A stretch of 64,000 nucleotides of DNA, from the NCBI RefSeq assembly GCF_024498075.1, contig NZ_JANHOF010000011.1, positions 155,863 to 219,862 of the forward strand, in the 5' to 3' direction. Source of the stretch: Paenibacillus mendelii (GTDB taxonomy: Bacteria > Bacillota > Bacilli > Paenibacillales > Paenibacillaceae). Positions 18,675 to 27,984 of this stretch are shown here, one piece after another (position 1 is the stretch's first letter; every line of letters starts with the position of its first letter). The position numbers and the translations under genes were made by a program. The notes beneath the pieces were generated by a model, which saw nothing but the letters and a program-made list of their open reading frames with translations, was not told the DNA's origin and made no database searches.

Positions 18675-21290
18675 TTACAATATTTCGATATACCCTTCTG
18701 TTCCATGGACGCGAATTCGTTGCCCATCTGTTATCCGTTTGGTAGCATTCTCCACTCCGACAACTGCTGGCAAGCCATATTCACGTGCGATAACTGCTCC
18801 ATGGGTCATCAGTCCACCAACTTCGGTGACGAGTCCTTTAATGGATACAAACAATGGTGTCCAGCCAGGGTCAGTAAAGTGGGTGACTAATATATCTCCA
18901 TCTTCTAGATCAGCATCTTCCATACTTAAGATGACACGCGCTCGTCCCTCAATCACGCCGGAAGAAACAGGTAGACCTACGATAGCTTCGGCTGGGAGAT
19001 TCTCTCGTTTGTACTCACCTACAATGATTTCACCATCAGACGTAATAACACGTGGGGGAGTTAGTTTTTCATATAATTTGTACTCGTCTTTTCGTTTGGT
19101 GATGACTTGGTAATCCAGCTTATTATGGCGTACGACATCGCGAAGTTCTTCAAAAGTGAGATAGTATACATCTTCTTTTTCATGAATAACGCCCGCTTGT
19201 ACGAGTTGTTCGGCTTCTTTCAGTAAAGCTTGCTTATAAACGAAATAGCGATTAATCATGCCGTATTTGGGATATTCCCGATAACCGATGAAATTCCGGA
19301 TGAGGTCGATCATTCTTTTTGTTTCTTTGGCTTTTTGTTCACCATCCGGTAATTGCTTTAATCGATCTAATAACTCTTGTTCTTTTTCTAAAGCTTCCTG
19401 TCGCCCTTGCTCAAATTTACGATTGCCGGCATGAGGCTCACTGTTTTTGATGTTACCCAGAATCATCGGGACAAGTGTAATTGGTTTTTCACTCCAACGA
19501 GTTTTAGTAATATCGATTTCTCCGGCACATCGCATTCCGTATCTGTTAAGATAATCATAGATAGCGTCTTGGGTTTCCTGCCCGCCATCAAGCTTAACCA
19601 GTTCATCCAAAAAGTTATCCTCTTTTACATGATGTAAATATTCAATTACTTTCGGATAAGGACGAATCACATCTGCGATATCCAATAGCGCCAGACCCAT
19701 TTCCGAAGTAATATTGTTGGGTACAGATTGAGAAAGCGTATCTGCTGCGTTCTTTTCACCCAACCACTCGTTCATTTTTTCATTGATCCATGATGAAGCA
19801 TTCATAGCAGCCATAAACACACTCGAACTTTTTGGGTCAAATAAGATCTTCTTTAATTCCTGGATATCTTCTAGTATAAAATCAAACAAATCCGATCCTG
19901 ATTTCGTTTGGATGCTTTGTTTTAACTCTTCTATCGATGTTTGACTACGCTTAATCAATTCAGAAACGATTGTCGGATCGTTTTCGAATTGTACCGTAGA
20001 ATCCGCAGACGACACACTTTTATTGCTTTTGCCGGAACTCTGTTCTTGCTTATCATTTGGTAAAGGCTTTATGAAATCTCCTCGCTCTATTATGGTCATA
20101 AGTGCGTCTTTCATGAGCGGATCGTGTTGTCCCATGGCATCTAATAACATTTTTCTGCTGTCAGGTGTAGTCAGCCTAGGTGCAACATCAACAAACAACC
20201 TCCCACCGGCTTTACGCATAGGTGCAGGAGTAATTAACAGGTAAAAAGACAATCCCAGTGGTTTCATGGGATCGGTCATCATTTGTTGATGACCGACAGA
20301 TACATAGACGTGATTTTCTTGATCATTCGCTTCAGGGATCGGGTATAAAGTAGTGATTGGCCGACTCTGGACAATATAAAATGTATCATCAACCAAACAC
20401 CATTCGATATCTTGTGGGCAACCAAAATAAGCCTCGATCTGTCTTCCGATGCGTGCCAGTTGTAAAATTTGTTGTTCAGTAAGTGTTTGAGTCTTTTGCT
20501 GATCAGGATCGATCTGCTGTGTCTCTGTTCCGCCTTCTTTTCGTCCATAGATAGCCAATTTTTTGGTTCCTATCCTCTTATCGACGATTTCCTCATCCTG
20601 TACTTTATAACAATCGGCAGATACCAAGCCAGAGACGAGTGCTTCTCCAAGTCCAAAACTGGCATCGATTGATAGCAGCTTTCGGTTAGAGGTAATCGGA
20701 TCGGCGGTAAATACAATCCCTGAAGCCTGCGGGAAAACCATCCTTTGAACGATAACGGATAAATAAACTTGACTATGGTCAAATCCATTTTGCATACGGT
20801 AGATTACCGCGCGATCCGTAAATAGGGAAGCCCAGCATTTGCTGATATGCTGCAAGATGGCATCGACGCCGATGATATTTAAATAGGTGTCTTGTTGACC
20901 AGCAAAAGAGGCATGTGGTAAATCTTCAGCAGTCGCACTGGAACGCACTGCATAAGCATGTTCATCACCAAACTGGGAGAGATAGTGAGTAACTGCTTTC
21001 ACAACATCGGAAGGAATTTCTACATCCATAATGATTTGTCGAATCTTCCTGCTGATTTCACCAATTTGATCTCGATCTTCTACTTTTAGCATAGTTAGAC
21101 GATCCAACAAAGCATGATACATTTCATTTTGTTCGATGACTTTTTGATATCCCACTGTTGTAACACAAAATCCTTCTGGTACTTGTATTCCTTTGATTTT
21201 TGATAATTCCCCTAAATTTAACCCTTTTCCGCCTACGAGCAAAAGCGGCGTTTTTTCCATTTCCTGAAAACCGAGAACCAAAGAACTCAT
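18675..21290 (-). CDS. rph: Rifampin phosphotransferase (PEP-synthase-like)
   Basis: 871 residues, the length of Listeria/Bacillus Rph enzymes, which use ATP to phosphorylate the ansa-bridge 21-hydroxyl of rifamycins, giving AMP and phosphate. Three domains are visible: N-terminal ATP-binding domain (LVGGKGLNLGELSKI, YAVRSSATAEDLPHASFAGQQDTYLN, QASGIVFTADPITSNRK, DIEWCLVDDTFYIVQSRPITTLYPIPE), a helical rifampin-binding middle (from HVYVSVGHQQMMTDPMKPLGLSFY) and the swivelling His domain with the catalytic His in GGLMTHGAVIARE (His830). Close resemblance over the full length to Rph rather than housekeeping PEP synthase. AGGAGAGA precedes ATG 21290. Confidence 0.9.
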   Translation of the reverse strand: MSSLVLGFQEMEKTPLLLVGGKGLNLGELSKIKGIQVPEGFCVTTVGYQKVIEQNEMYHALLDRLTMLKVEDRDQIGEISRKIRQIIMDVEIPSDVVKAVTHYLSQFGDEHAYAVRSSATAEDLPHASFAGQQDTYLNIIGVDAILQHISKCWASLFTDRAVIYRMQNGFDHSQVYLSVIVQRMVFPQASGIVFTADPITSNRKLLSIDASFGLGEALVSGLVSADCYKVQDEEIVDKRIGTKKLAIYGRKEGGTETQQIDPDQQKTQTLTEQQILQLARIGRQIEAYFGCPQDIEWCLVDDTFYIVQSRPITTLYPIPEANDQENHVYVSVGHQQMMTDPMKPLGLSFYLLITPAPMRKAGGRLFVDVAPRLTTPDSRKMLLDAMGQHDPLMKDALMTIIERGDFIKPLPNDKQEQSSGKSNKSVSSADSTVQFENDPTIVSELIKRSQTSIEELKQSIQTKSGSDLFDFILEDIQELKKILFDPKSSSVFMAAMNASSWINEKMNEWLGEKNAADTLSQSVPNNITSEMGLALLDIADVIRPYPKVIEYLHHVKEDNFLDELVKLDGGQETQDAIYDYLNRYGMRCAGEIDITKTRWSEKPITLVPMILGNIKNSEPHAGNRKFEQGRQEALEKEQELLDRLKQLPDGEQKAKETKRMIDLIRNFIGYREYPKYGMINRYFVYKQALLKEAEQLVQAGVIHEKEDVYYLTFEELRDVVRHNKLDYQVITKRKDEYKLYEKLTPPRVITSDGEIIVGEYKRENLPAEAIVGLPVSSGVIEGRARVILSMEDADLEDGDILVTHFTDPGWTPLFVSIKGLVTEVGGLMTHGAVIAREYGLPAVVGVENATKRITDGQRIRVHGTEGYIEIL

Positions 21291-21325
21291 TCAATATCTC
21301 TCCTAACCATTAATTTAGAAAACAT

Positions 21326-21363
21326 TTGACAAGAGTTTTCCGGCATGGTACAATTAAATTGTA
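21326..21363 (+). promoter_or_regulatory. Sigma-A promoter overlapped by an OhrR-like operator, facing away from rph
   Basis: TTGACA at 21326-21331, 17-base spacer, TACAAT at 21349-21354. The -10 is the first half of the perfect palindrome TACAATTAAATTGTA (21349-21363), which equals the inverted repeat reported for the B. subtilis organic-peroxide sensor OhrR (TACAATT-AATTGTA). In B. subtilis this operator overlaps the ohrA start. Here no ohr or ohrR gene follows. Confidence 0.65.
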
Positions 21364-21475
21364 AGATGAAACGATTGTGTTCATGTGACTGTTTGGAGTC
21401 GTAATCCGATTATATCATCGTGTCTGTTTATATGCAATATAAAGAACCTGATTAAACTACTCAGGTTCTTTTTTG
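21361..21475 (+). ncRNA. Candidate small transcript or 12-codon leader peptide
   Basis: From the promoter above a transcript of ~115 nt would end at the hairpin AAAGAACCTGA / TCAGGTTCTTT (21441-21471) followed by TTTT. It holds a leaderless mini-frame at 21366-21404 reading MKRLCSCDCLES, with three Cys. Nothing else is coded on this strand. Inferred from promoter and terminator only; the hairpin may also end minus-strand transcripts from 21833-22801. Confidence 0.4.
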
Positions 21476-21828
21476 ATTTCCCGCTATCATTAGTCACATC
21501 AAAAACCATGGTTCCGGTTTGTTCTAATATCTCGGATATGCTCACTCCCGTTTTGAACATGAAACGGATTACTACTTCATCCGTAACCGCCATCCCTTGG
21601 TATCCCCTGCTTGTAGCGATAATCCCAGTCCCCAATAATCTGTATAATATCATTGCAACAACTAAATAATGCTTCCCAAAAAACAGTTCTGTCTGCGAAA
21701 GGCGATATCAAAAATGGATACATAACCGTTCCATTGTTGATAATTGCGCCGCCAATCCTTTCATCATCACACATGATCCAATCACTAAATTTGGTATCAT
21801 TGAGCCGGTAGTTCCAGTCGTACCACAT
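21381..21828 (-). pseudogene. Split hypothetical gene downstream of the ligase-like gene
   Basis: An 83-residue frame (MWYDWNYRLNDTKFSDWIMCDDERIGGAIINNG, 21828-21577) starts 4 bases after the upstream gene's stop, so it belongs to the same operon. Its last part overlaps a second frame (21653-21381) that continues IRFMFKTGVSISEILEQTGTMVFDV. One gene broken by a frameshift near 21600-21650 is the simplest reading. The first half faintly resembles N-acetyltransferase cores, but I cannot assign a family. Confidence 0.45.
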
Positions 21829-21832
21829 TATT

Positions 21833-22801
21833 TTATGTATCCAATTTTATCTTACTTGCTCTTAACAAAAATTCTTTAATATGGTTAAGTGATATTCCAC
21901 TATGAAACCTTCTAATTTCAAATAATGGATATTCTTCAATATGTTTTACTTTAGCTAAATAAGTTCGGTTGCCTTTGTCTTGTTCATCTAAATAAAGATT
22001 ATATTTATCAACTTTCTCTTGAACATCGCTCTCCATTATTTCTTTAATACTTCTTTCATAGAAGATACTTGTCCTATCCGCCCATGATATTAGTTCGCTT
22101 CTGGGTGTTGTTGAACACCTGATTTCATCTGTACCTTTATAATAAAAGGTACAGTCATTTATATCGTATTCAGACAAAAACAGAAGGGTTAATAAGCTCC
22201 AGAAGTATTCTGCCTCATGCTTAATATCCCATTTTGAACAATACTTAGGATGTAGTGTAACATGAGTAGAAATAAACCCCGCATATAGTAAATTTAAATC
22301 TTTAATTTTCTTAAAGGAATTGGGAATTTGATCCTTACTTCCTAGAAAAGTAACTACTTCATTTGTAAGTATTATTTGTTTAATATCAGTGATTTTTTCT
22401 TTTTTGAAGTTAATGAACGTATCTGTCGAAGAACTATATTTATCTGTTAATAAAATCTCTCCTTTTAGATTTGTGTTTTTAACTTTGAAGTCAATCAATA
22501 AATAACGTATAACTTCCTCAAATACTTGAAAACCTTCTAAAATTTCATCAAAATCATCTAAGGTGTAGGGAGGAGACGCGACTTCTATCAAGGCATTGGA
22601 ATACTCAGGATGTATCTCCCAACCTTTGGTAAACAGTTCATTCACTTTTTTTACTATATTTTCATGAACGTCCGCCATAGACTTTATATTATTTACGATC
22701 TGTTGTGATGCTAATAAGTAACTTATGAAGTCACGTTCCTTATAAATTATTGCATATTCCTTTTCGATTCCAAACTCAAACTTGTTTGAATCAATTTTCA
22801 T
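21833..22801 (-). CDS. Hypothetical protein, possible GCS2-like carboxylate-amine ligase
   Basis: 322 residues, AT-rich and Lys/Ile/Asn-rich compared with neighbouring genes, suggesting transfer. The opening EFGIEKEYAIIYK, the segment HPEYSNALIEVASPPYTLDDF, FISTHVTLHPKY, and EIRRFHSGISLNHI recall the glutamate-cysteine ligase superfamily (FGIE.E, .E..T.P, HvH, .E.R). Overall length also fits this fold. I do not recognise it as a named protein. ATG 22801 follows GGGGGGAAC. Probably transcribed with the split gene at 21381-21828. Confidence 0.5.
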   Translation of the reverse strand: MKIDSNKFEFGIEKEYAIIYKERDFISYLLASQQIVNNIKSMADVHENIVKKVNELFTKGWEIHPEYSNALIEVASPPYTLDDFDEILEGFQVFEEVIRYLLIDFKVKNTNLKGEILLTDKYSSSTDTFINFKKEKITDIKQIILTNEVVTFLGSKDQIPNSFKKIKDLNLLYAGFISTHVTLHPKYCSKWDIKHEAEYFWSLLTLLFLSEYDINDCTFYYKGTDEIRCSTTPRSELISWADRTSIFYERSIKEIMESDVQEKVDKYNLYLDEQDKGNRTYLAKVKHIEEYPLFEIRRFHSGISLNHIKEFLLRASKIKLDT

Positions 22802-22876
22802 TGTTGTTCCCCCCAGTTTATTGTTTTTAAGTGTCCGTTAGCTTAATCCCCCTTCCCCCACTCTGGTTGATGCCGT

Positions 22877-23010
22877 CGGGAATGGGACAATGTTCTTGTC
22901 ACAAAACGGGAATGGGACAAAGTTCTTGACACCAAGTGATGACAAGAACTTGATCCCATAATAAGAAAAAGCCGCTAATTAAGCGGCTTGTTATGCGACA
23001 AAGTTCTTGG
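22877..23010. repeat. Cluster of four short repeats, consensus GGGAYMAWGTTCTTGTCA
   Basis: Direct copies at 22877-22901 and 22907-22931 (30-bp period), an inverted copy at 22940-22959 and a shorter copy at 22995-23010. A hairpin GCCGCT-AATTA-AGCGGC (22971-22987) with flanking A/T runs sits inside and may terminate transcripts. Related copies occur at 17925-17970 and 63862-63881. May be the ends of a lost mobile element. Confidence 0.6.
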
Positions 23011-23069
23011 CTTCCGAAACTTTTCTCAAACAATCAAGCAATGAGGCAATCGTTCAATTCTCTGGCTTA

Positions 23070-24230
23070 TTATCGGCTTATCCGGGACCAGCCGGATCGC
23101 TTTATAAGGTTTGTTACAAGTTCATCGTCGAAGACGATTCCGAAACCCGGCGTGGCTGGAATATGAATCTCTCCGTTTTCGATTCGATACCCAGATACAT
23201 CCATTCCTTCAATTGTAATGTCGTCGTATTCCACAAATTCGAAGTTCCGCACCGCGGCTGACAAATGTCCCGACGCGTAAATGCCATAAGCATTGCCGTA
23301 ACAATGAGGCGCAGACCGCAAACCATGCGCATCCAACTTCTCGCCTAATTCCAACCAATGCGTGAAGCCGGGCCAGATGATATCGTACTGCAGCACATCG
23401 ACACGGCCGCGAGTCGCCCACTCAATAAGATGCGGTGAGGCAAGCCCTTCCCCATCCGCGATAAGCACATTCTGCCCACGCTGCCGGAGCCATTCCTTCA
23501 GGTCCTCGTACAAGGCTTCATCCTCATGGAACGCTTCTTCCAGCCAATAGAGATTCACATCCGCCAAAGCCGCCAAGACCTCTTTGGTTAAGTTCAAATT
23601 ATATGCATTATTCGCATCGATCATGATCTTGCCTGTGGGACCTGCTACTTCCGAGATCCCACGTACGATCGCGATATCTCGTTTCGTCCCTTCCCAGAGT
23701 GGCATATGGCGTCCGCCTCGGCCAACCTTAATCTTAAAATGACGCTGGCCCTTCGCGTAACCTTGTATCGCTTCTTCTTGCATCAACGCGACCGCGGTTC
23801 TCTCATCGGGCAAATGTAAATCGTCGAAGTATAGAGAGGTATCATAGCAGGGGACAACCAATGGGACTCCCCTTTCCATGTGGGCACCCGACACCAAGTC
23901 ATACACTGGTATGCCTTGTCTCTGCCCTAACCAATCGAAAATTGGATATTCCAATTGCAAACGATATGCTCCGCGCAGTCTGCCCCGGTCGTCGAATAAG
24001 TCAAGCAATCGGCGGCCTATTAGGTTTTCGGCCCATTCCGGCGTCATATGAATCGAGCTGCCGTAACCCGTTTGCCCATCGATCGTAATTCTGGCGATAT
24101 CCACTGTGCAGCTTTTGCCATGAATGCCGATACGGCCATTGGCCCCTGCGCTTCTGGCTCGTTCTCCCGTTAACTTGGCGAATTCAATTTTTTCCACTTT
24201 CCAATCAGATTGTATACCTGTAATGTTCAT
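23070..24230 (-). CDS. Enolase-superfamily enzyme (mandelate racemase/muconate lactonizing group)
   Basis: About 386 residues, normal for the family. Start ATG 24230 lies 5 bases after GGAGG. Capping domain first, then a modified TIM barrel with catalytic KIKVGRGG (KxK-type), metal ligands in IMIDANNAYN (Asp), YWLEEAF (Glu) and LIADGE (Asp/Glu), and a His in PHCYGN. These abstract a proton alpha to a carboxylate in sugar acids or amino acids; the GEGLA and PHCYGNAYG variants do not point me to a known substrate. It stands alone, with no sugar-acid genes adjacent. Confidence 0.8.
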   Translation of the reverse strand: MNITGIQSDWKVEKIEFAKLTGERARSAGANGRIGIHGKSCTVDIARITIDGQTGYGSSIHMTPEWAENLIGRRLLDLFDDRGRLRGAYRLQLEYPIFDWLGQRQGIPVYDLVSGAHMERGVPLVVPCYDTSLYFDDLHLPDERTAVALMQEEAIQGYAKGQRHFKIKVGRGGRHMPLWEGTKRDIAIVRGISEVAGPTGKIMIDANNAYNLNLTKEVLAALADVNLYWLEEAFHEDEALYEDLKEWLRQRGQNVLIADGEGLASPHLIEWATRGRVDVLQYDIIWPGFTHWLELGEKLDAHGLRSAPHCYGNAYGIYASGHLSAAVRNFEFVEYDDITIEGMDVSGYRIENGEIHIPATPGFGIVFDDELVTNLIKRSGWSRISR

Positions 24231-24242
24231 AGGATCCTCCAT

Positions 24243-24660
24243 AACCGACTCGACGGTTTCATGTCCCGATTAGATTCGTAAGTAGAATACCATATTATAG
24301 ACTTATACTGTTACTTGATACGAAGATTCTTCATCAATTTGGAAGTCTGTCTTCATTAACTCCGAACTTCGCAATACTCCATACCTAGATTATTCGAGAA
24401 ATGATCAAACAATCCTGCACCTTTCTTTGTTGTGCTAATCTGGAACAGCTGCCACGGCACCCAGAGTTCGCTGGACTTGGCACTACTCAACGAACTTTGG
24501 AGTGCCATGTGCCACCAACTTATCCCCGCTGGGATCAAAGAAGTCAAAATCTAGCTTCCGAATATCATCTGCTTCAAACCTATAATGACAGACATCATTC
24601 CCTGGTGCAATTCCGTTTCACACAGAAAAATGGACGGACCTGAAGGAAGCGCAAGTATAG
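24243..24660 (-). other. Region without an intact gene; possible VOC-family relic
   Basis: One minus-strand frame around 24480-24580 reads YRFEADDIRKLDFDFFDPSGDK, which resembles the end of glyoxalase/VOC domains (DFFDPSGNK), with a likely internal deletion. Other frames are closed. Low certainty. Confidence 0.3.
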
Positions 24661-24665
24661 TCATA

Positions 24666-25669
24666 TTATTTGTCTTCAACATGGATCGATACTACTTGAT
24701 CCGTACTTTCATTTGTGAAAACTACAGACCAAGACGATTGCTTATCGTTATATTTTGCTTCTTTAATAACCGGCAGCCAACCATCTGCAGCCGCGATAGA
24801 TTGTTCATACTCGTTGGAAGCCATTGCTTTTCTAATAGCTTCTTCTTCCAATAGTTTAGCGTTGTCTGGTTGAATGCCTGGGATAATGATTACTTCCTCT
24901 GCTGAGTTATCTCCAGGGTATTGTGCAGTTGTAGGCCCTTCAATTACTTTAACTTCAATTTTCTGACCAATCCTAATTCCAGGAGGCACATTCGAATACC
25001 ATGATGCATTATAGTGAAATTTCTCGCCTCCTTGTGCACCATAGTCTTGAACATTCGGGTCCACAACGAGAATTTTTCCGTCTTTTTCCTTAACAACATA
25101 CCCAACCATTGCCGTTACTACCCCACTGATCTTGACCTCAACTAAATCCGCGCCATAATGATTTATTAATTGTGTTCTCTGCTGTTCCGTTAAATGGGCC
25201 TCGACCACTACTTTTTGTTTCTTCATAACATAGCCAACGCTCCACCCACCGCGGAGTTCCATACCTTCTAATGTGCTGGAAATTTCATTCTGGATGTCAT
25301 TTCGTTTTTCTTGTGAGTACTTAGATACACGAAACTCCACGTAATCGCCCATTTCAGCTTCCAAAACGGCCTTCAGTTTTTTCACTTCATTTGCGTCGGG
25401 TTGGTCCAGAAGAAAAACGATCTTCAAACTCTTCTCTGAGTCATCAATATAGTAAGCGCCGAATGTTTCAAACCTTGAGCCATCATAAAAGATCTCCTTT
25501 ATCGCTCTTGAACGATCGGAAGGTACTTGCGTTCAAAGGCAACATGATCTTCAATATCGATTTCTGTATTTGCATGAATATTTGTAACTACTATTGAAGG
25601 TTTAGATTTAACGCCACAACCCGTCAACATACTCACAACCACGGAGCAGCACAGTATGAGCTTGAACAT
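24666..25669 (-). pseudogene. Lipoprotein with DUF3221-like C-terminus, one frameshift
   Basis: ATG 25669 follows CAGGAGGAACGGA and gives MFKLILCCSVVVSMLTGCG, a lipobox signal. That frame stops at 25499, but the frame of the downstream 253-residue ORF is open upstream (SDRSRAIKEIFYDGSRFETFGAYY) and joins after a one-base shift near 25510. The downstream part has YVMKKQKVVVEAHL and a C-terminal DUF3221-like domain (SGVVTAMVGYVVKEKDGKILVVD, IRIGQKIEVKV). The 253-residue ORF has no ribosome binding site of its own, supporting a single broken gene. Function unknown; extracytoplasmic. Confidence 0.7.
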
Positions 25670-25912
25670 TCCGTTCCTCCTGATTATCTTATTGTCGGTA
25701 TAGACGCCAGGCCAACAAATAAGGTTGCGGTGATGTGTGATTGAATCGTGTTTTTCAACTCTTCTGCCCGTTATCACAACAACAGACCGCCTTAGCAGCG
25801 ATAAATTGCATACTATCTTTAAGTTATTTGCTGTGCAATCTCCCAAACATGCCCTACCGGAAGAGCAGCTACCATCAGCCCGATGATGCTTTTGTAATAA
25901 CCGCGCGCAAAA

Positions 25913-25936
25913 AACGCAGCCTTATCTGGCTGCGTT
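25913..25936 (-). terminator. Terminator of the DoxX-ArsR-SRPBCC-YdeI operon
   Basis: On the minus strand AACGCAGCC / GGCTGCGTT form a 9-bp stem with a 6-base loop followed by TTTT; 60 bases past the YdeI-like stop. Confidence 0.75.
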
Positions 25937-25995
25937 ATATTATAGCGATAGAAGCTAACTTCGTCCCTTATTTCTCCTAATCTTCAACTTTTCTA

Positions 25996-26589
25996 TTAAT
26001 CTTTTAATCCCTTTCCATTGAGAATATGCGGCAAATATTTTTCAATCCTTGACTCTCGAGTTTTGGATTGTTTGGGTTCAGAAAAATGAAAAATGTACGC
26101 ATTTTGCCGTCCCGGCGTCAATGCTTCAAAAGCAGTTTTCAAGTCAGGAATTTCTACGAATTTATTTTGTAATTCTTCAGGAATGATGTATTCTGTATTC
26201 TTCTTAAAGTCCACTTGCAGGCCGGCTTTTTCAACTTCAATGGCTTCATCAATATAAGCTTTCAAGATCAGCTGCATCTCATCTATTTCTTGAACACTGG
26301 TGAACCGAATTTGGCGAGCCGCCTGTACATTCTCCGTTTGTTGGATTAGGATCCCATGGTCATCTTTCAACAAGGCGCCTTTGTGAAACAGAAGCGCACA
26401 GTAATCTTTAAACCCATGTATTAACACGATGTTTTTACCCTGAAACGTGTAACAAGGATGCATCCATTTAATATCTTCGGTCAGCTCACAGTCAAGAACA
26501 ATTTTTCTCAATTCCTCAAATTCCTCCTTCCAATTTTTAGCCATTCTTAAAAATCCATCAACCTTAGGATTCATTCTACTTGTTGTCAT
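25996..26589 (-). CDS. YdeI/OmdA-family protein with DUF1801-like domain
   Basis: About 197 residues from ATG 26589, after GAGGAG. N-terminal DUF1801-like domain (VDGFLRMAKNWKEEFEELRKIV, EDIKWMHPCYTFQGKNIVLIHGFKDYCALLF) and C-terminal bacteriocin-protection YdeI-like segment (IPEELQNKF, AFEALTPGRQNAYIFHFSEPKQSKTRESRIEKYLPHI), with the R..R..K pattern of that family. Biochemical role unknown. Last gene of a four-gene minus-strand operon. Confidence 0.82.
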   Translation of the reverse strand: MTTSRMNPKVDGFLRMAKNWKEEFEELRKIVLDCELTEDIKWMHPCYTFQGKNIVLIHGFKDYCALLFHKGALLKDDHGILIQQTENVQAARQIRFTSVQEIDEMQLILKAYIDEAIEVEKAGLQVDFKKNTEYIIPEELQNKFVEIPDLKTAFEALTPGRQNAYIFHFSEPKQSKTRESRIEKYLPHILNGKGLKD

Positions 26590-26663
26590 AAAGGAACACT
26601 CCTCATCGGCTATAGTCAAGAATGATCACTTTCAATTTCTTCAATTCCTTCTGTAAAATGCGG

Positions 26664-27086
26664 TTATTGTTCCAACAACTTTTCAAGCTCGCCGCACCAT
26701 TTACTCCATCCATACTTGGCTCCATTGAGTGCATGAGCATTTGAGAGTCCGGTTTGTTCGAGATGTAGGTTAACCTTTCCGTCCCCTAAATCCTGGAGCG
26801 TCCAGGTGACCGTGTGCTTCTCTCCTCCGCTGGCCCAAGTATAGGACACCCGGTTTGGTTCGTCCACGATAAGCACTTCGCCGTCAATAATGCCATCCCA
26901 ATATTCGGACGGCTGAGTGCGAAACTGAAACCGATGTCCTACGACGGGCTTAAAATCATTTTCCATCGCTTGACCAGTATGGATATTGGCCACCCACTTG
27001 GCAAGCTTGCTGGAATCGGTTAAGGCAGACCAAAGCTTCTTGATTGATGTCGTGAACTGAAAATCCATAGATAATGTTAAACTCAT
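26664..27086 (-). CDS. SRPBCC/AHSA1-domain protein
   Basis: 140 residues, one START-like domain: FTTSIKKLWSALTDSSKLAKWVANI at the start, then VVGHRFQFRTQPSEYWDGIIDGEVLIVDEPNRVSYTWASGG and a C-terminal helix (GWSKWCGELEKLL). Overlaps the ArsR gene by 4 bases (ATGA), the usual arrangement for ArsR-AHSA1 pairs; probable ligand-binding protein, ligand unknown. Confidence 0.88.
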   Translation of the reverse strand: MSLTLSMDFQFTTSIKKLWSALTDSSKLAKWVANIHTGQAMENDFKPVVGHRFQFRTQPSEYWDGIIDGEVLIVDEPNRVSYTWASGGEKHTVTWTLQDLGDGKVNLHLEQTGLSNAHALNGAKYGWSKWCGELEKLLEQ

Positions 27087-27412
27087 TCTTCTTCCTCCTC
27101 TAATAGCTGGTTCAAGCGCAACATATTCATACTCCAGAACTTACTGTAGAAAGCCAACCAATCTTGCACTTCTCTGAGTGGAGAGGCGTTGAGCCTAAAT
27201 CGCGTTTCTCTGCCGACTTTTCGGTCAAGTACCAGTCCGGCTTCTTTAAGGATTGTCAGATGCTTGGATACCGCTGTACGGCCCATTTGAAACTGTGCCG
27301 ACAATTCATGAAGTGGTACCTCCTCTGCCTCTGCTAACAGACGAATCAATCGGCGCCTAGTTGGATCTGCAATCGCGTCAAACACATCCCGCAATGGGTT
27401 ATTCTCACTCAT
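27083..27412 (-). CDS. ArsR-family transcriptional regulator
   Basis: 109 residues with winged-helix motif: DPTRRRLIRLLAEAEEVPLHELSAQFQMGRTAVSKHLTILKEAGLVLDRKVGRETRF. No metal-binding cysteine pair, so not a classical metal sensor; belongs to the type paired with AHSA1 proteins. GGAGGGAGG upstream of ATG 27412. May or may not bind the palindromes at 27985-28029. Confidence 0.9.
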   Translation of the reverse strand: MSENNPLRDVFDAIADPTRRRLIRLLAEAEEVPLHELSAQFQMGRTAVSKHLTILKEAGLVLDRKVGRETRFRLNASPLREVQDWLAFYSKFWSMNMLRLNQLLEEEEE

Positions 27413-27486
27413 AGCATCCTCCCTCCAAAATTATTAATTTCTGGAGTAGATTGAACGAAGGGACATCCGTTAAATTCACCACATCC

Positions 27487-27909
27487 TTAAAGCTTGCGGC
27501 TCTTTGGACGCAGCGCCCACGCGGCGATATTTAGTGCAGCATATGAAAGCGGAAGGATAATATGAAAACCGCTATCACCATAATCGTTAGCAAACGCATG
27601 AGATAAAGCCGCACCAGTCATTAAAAAGAAGATGCCAGCGTGAACCCATTCTTTAAGCCGAGGAAAACCTGGCACGACGAGAGCGATGGCTCCAAGCACT
27701 TTCCAAATTCCGAGAATGGTCATGACGTATATAGGGTAACCAAGATTCGTTACTAACTCGAGGTTTCCCCCATATTGCATCAATTGCCCGATACCACTTA
27801 ACATAACAGCTGCTGCGAGTAGTGATGTGACTGTCCAATAAGCAATCATTTTTACTTGGGGCTGGGTTTCTACTTTCGCGATTGCTTCCGCACCGATAAT
27901 CTTATTCAT
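27487..27909 (-). CDS. DoxX-family membrane protein
   Basis: About 140 residues from ATG 27909 behind GAGGAGG. Four hydrophobic helices (IAYWTVTSLLAAAVMLSGIGQLM, YVMTILGIWKVLGAIALVVPGFPRL, AGIFFLMTGAALSHAFA, ILPLSYAALNIAAWAL), the pattern of DoxX/DoxD proteins. First gene of the operon with ArsR, SRPBCC and YdeI-like genes; some family members act in redox balance but the role here is unknown. Confidence 0.87.
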   Translation of the reverse strand: MNKIIGAEAIAKVETQPQVKMIAYWTVTSLLAAAVMLSGIGQLMQYGGNLELVTNLGYPIYVMTILGIWKVLGAIALVVPGFPRLKEWVHAGIFFLMTGAALSHAFANDYGDSGFHIILPLSYAALNIAAWALRPKSRKL

Positions 27910-27984
27910 TTGTTTCCTCCTCATAATTGTTTTTAGTGTAACTTATTCTGATCCCAAACGTTCAAAATGATTAACTCCTGATTG

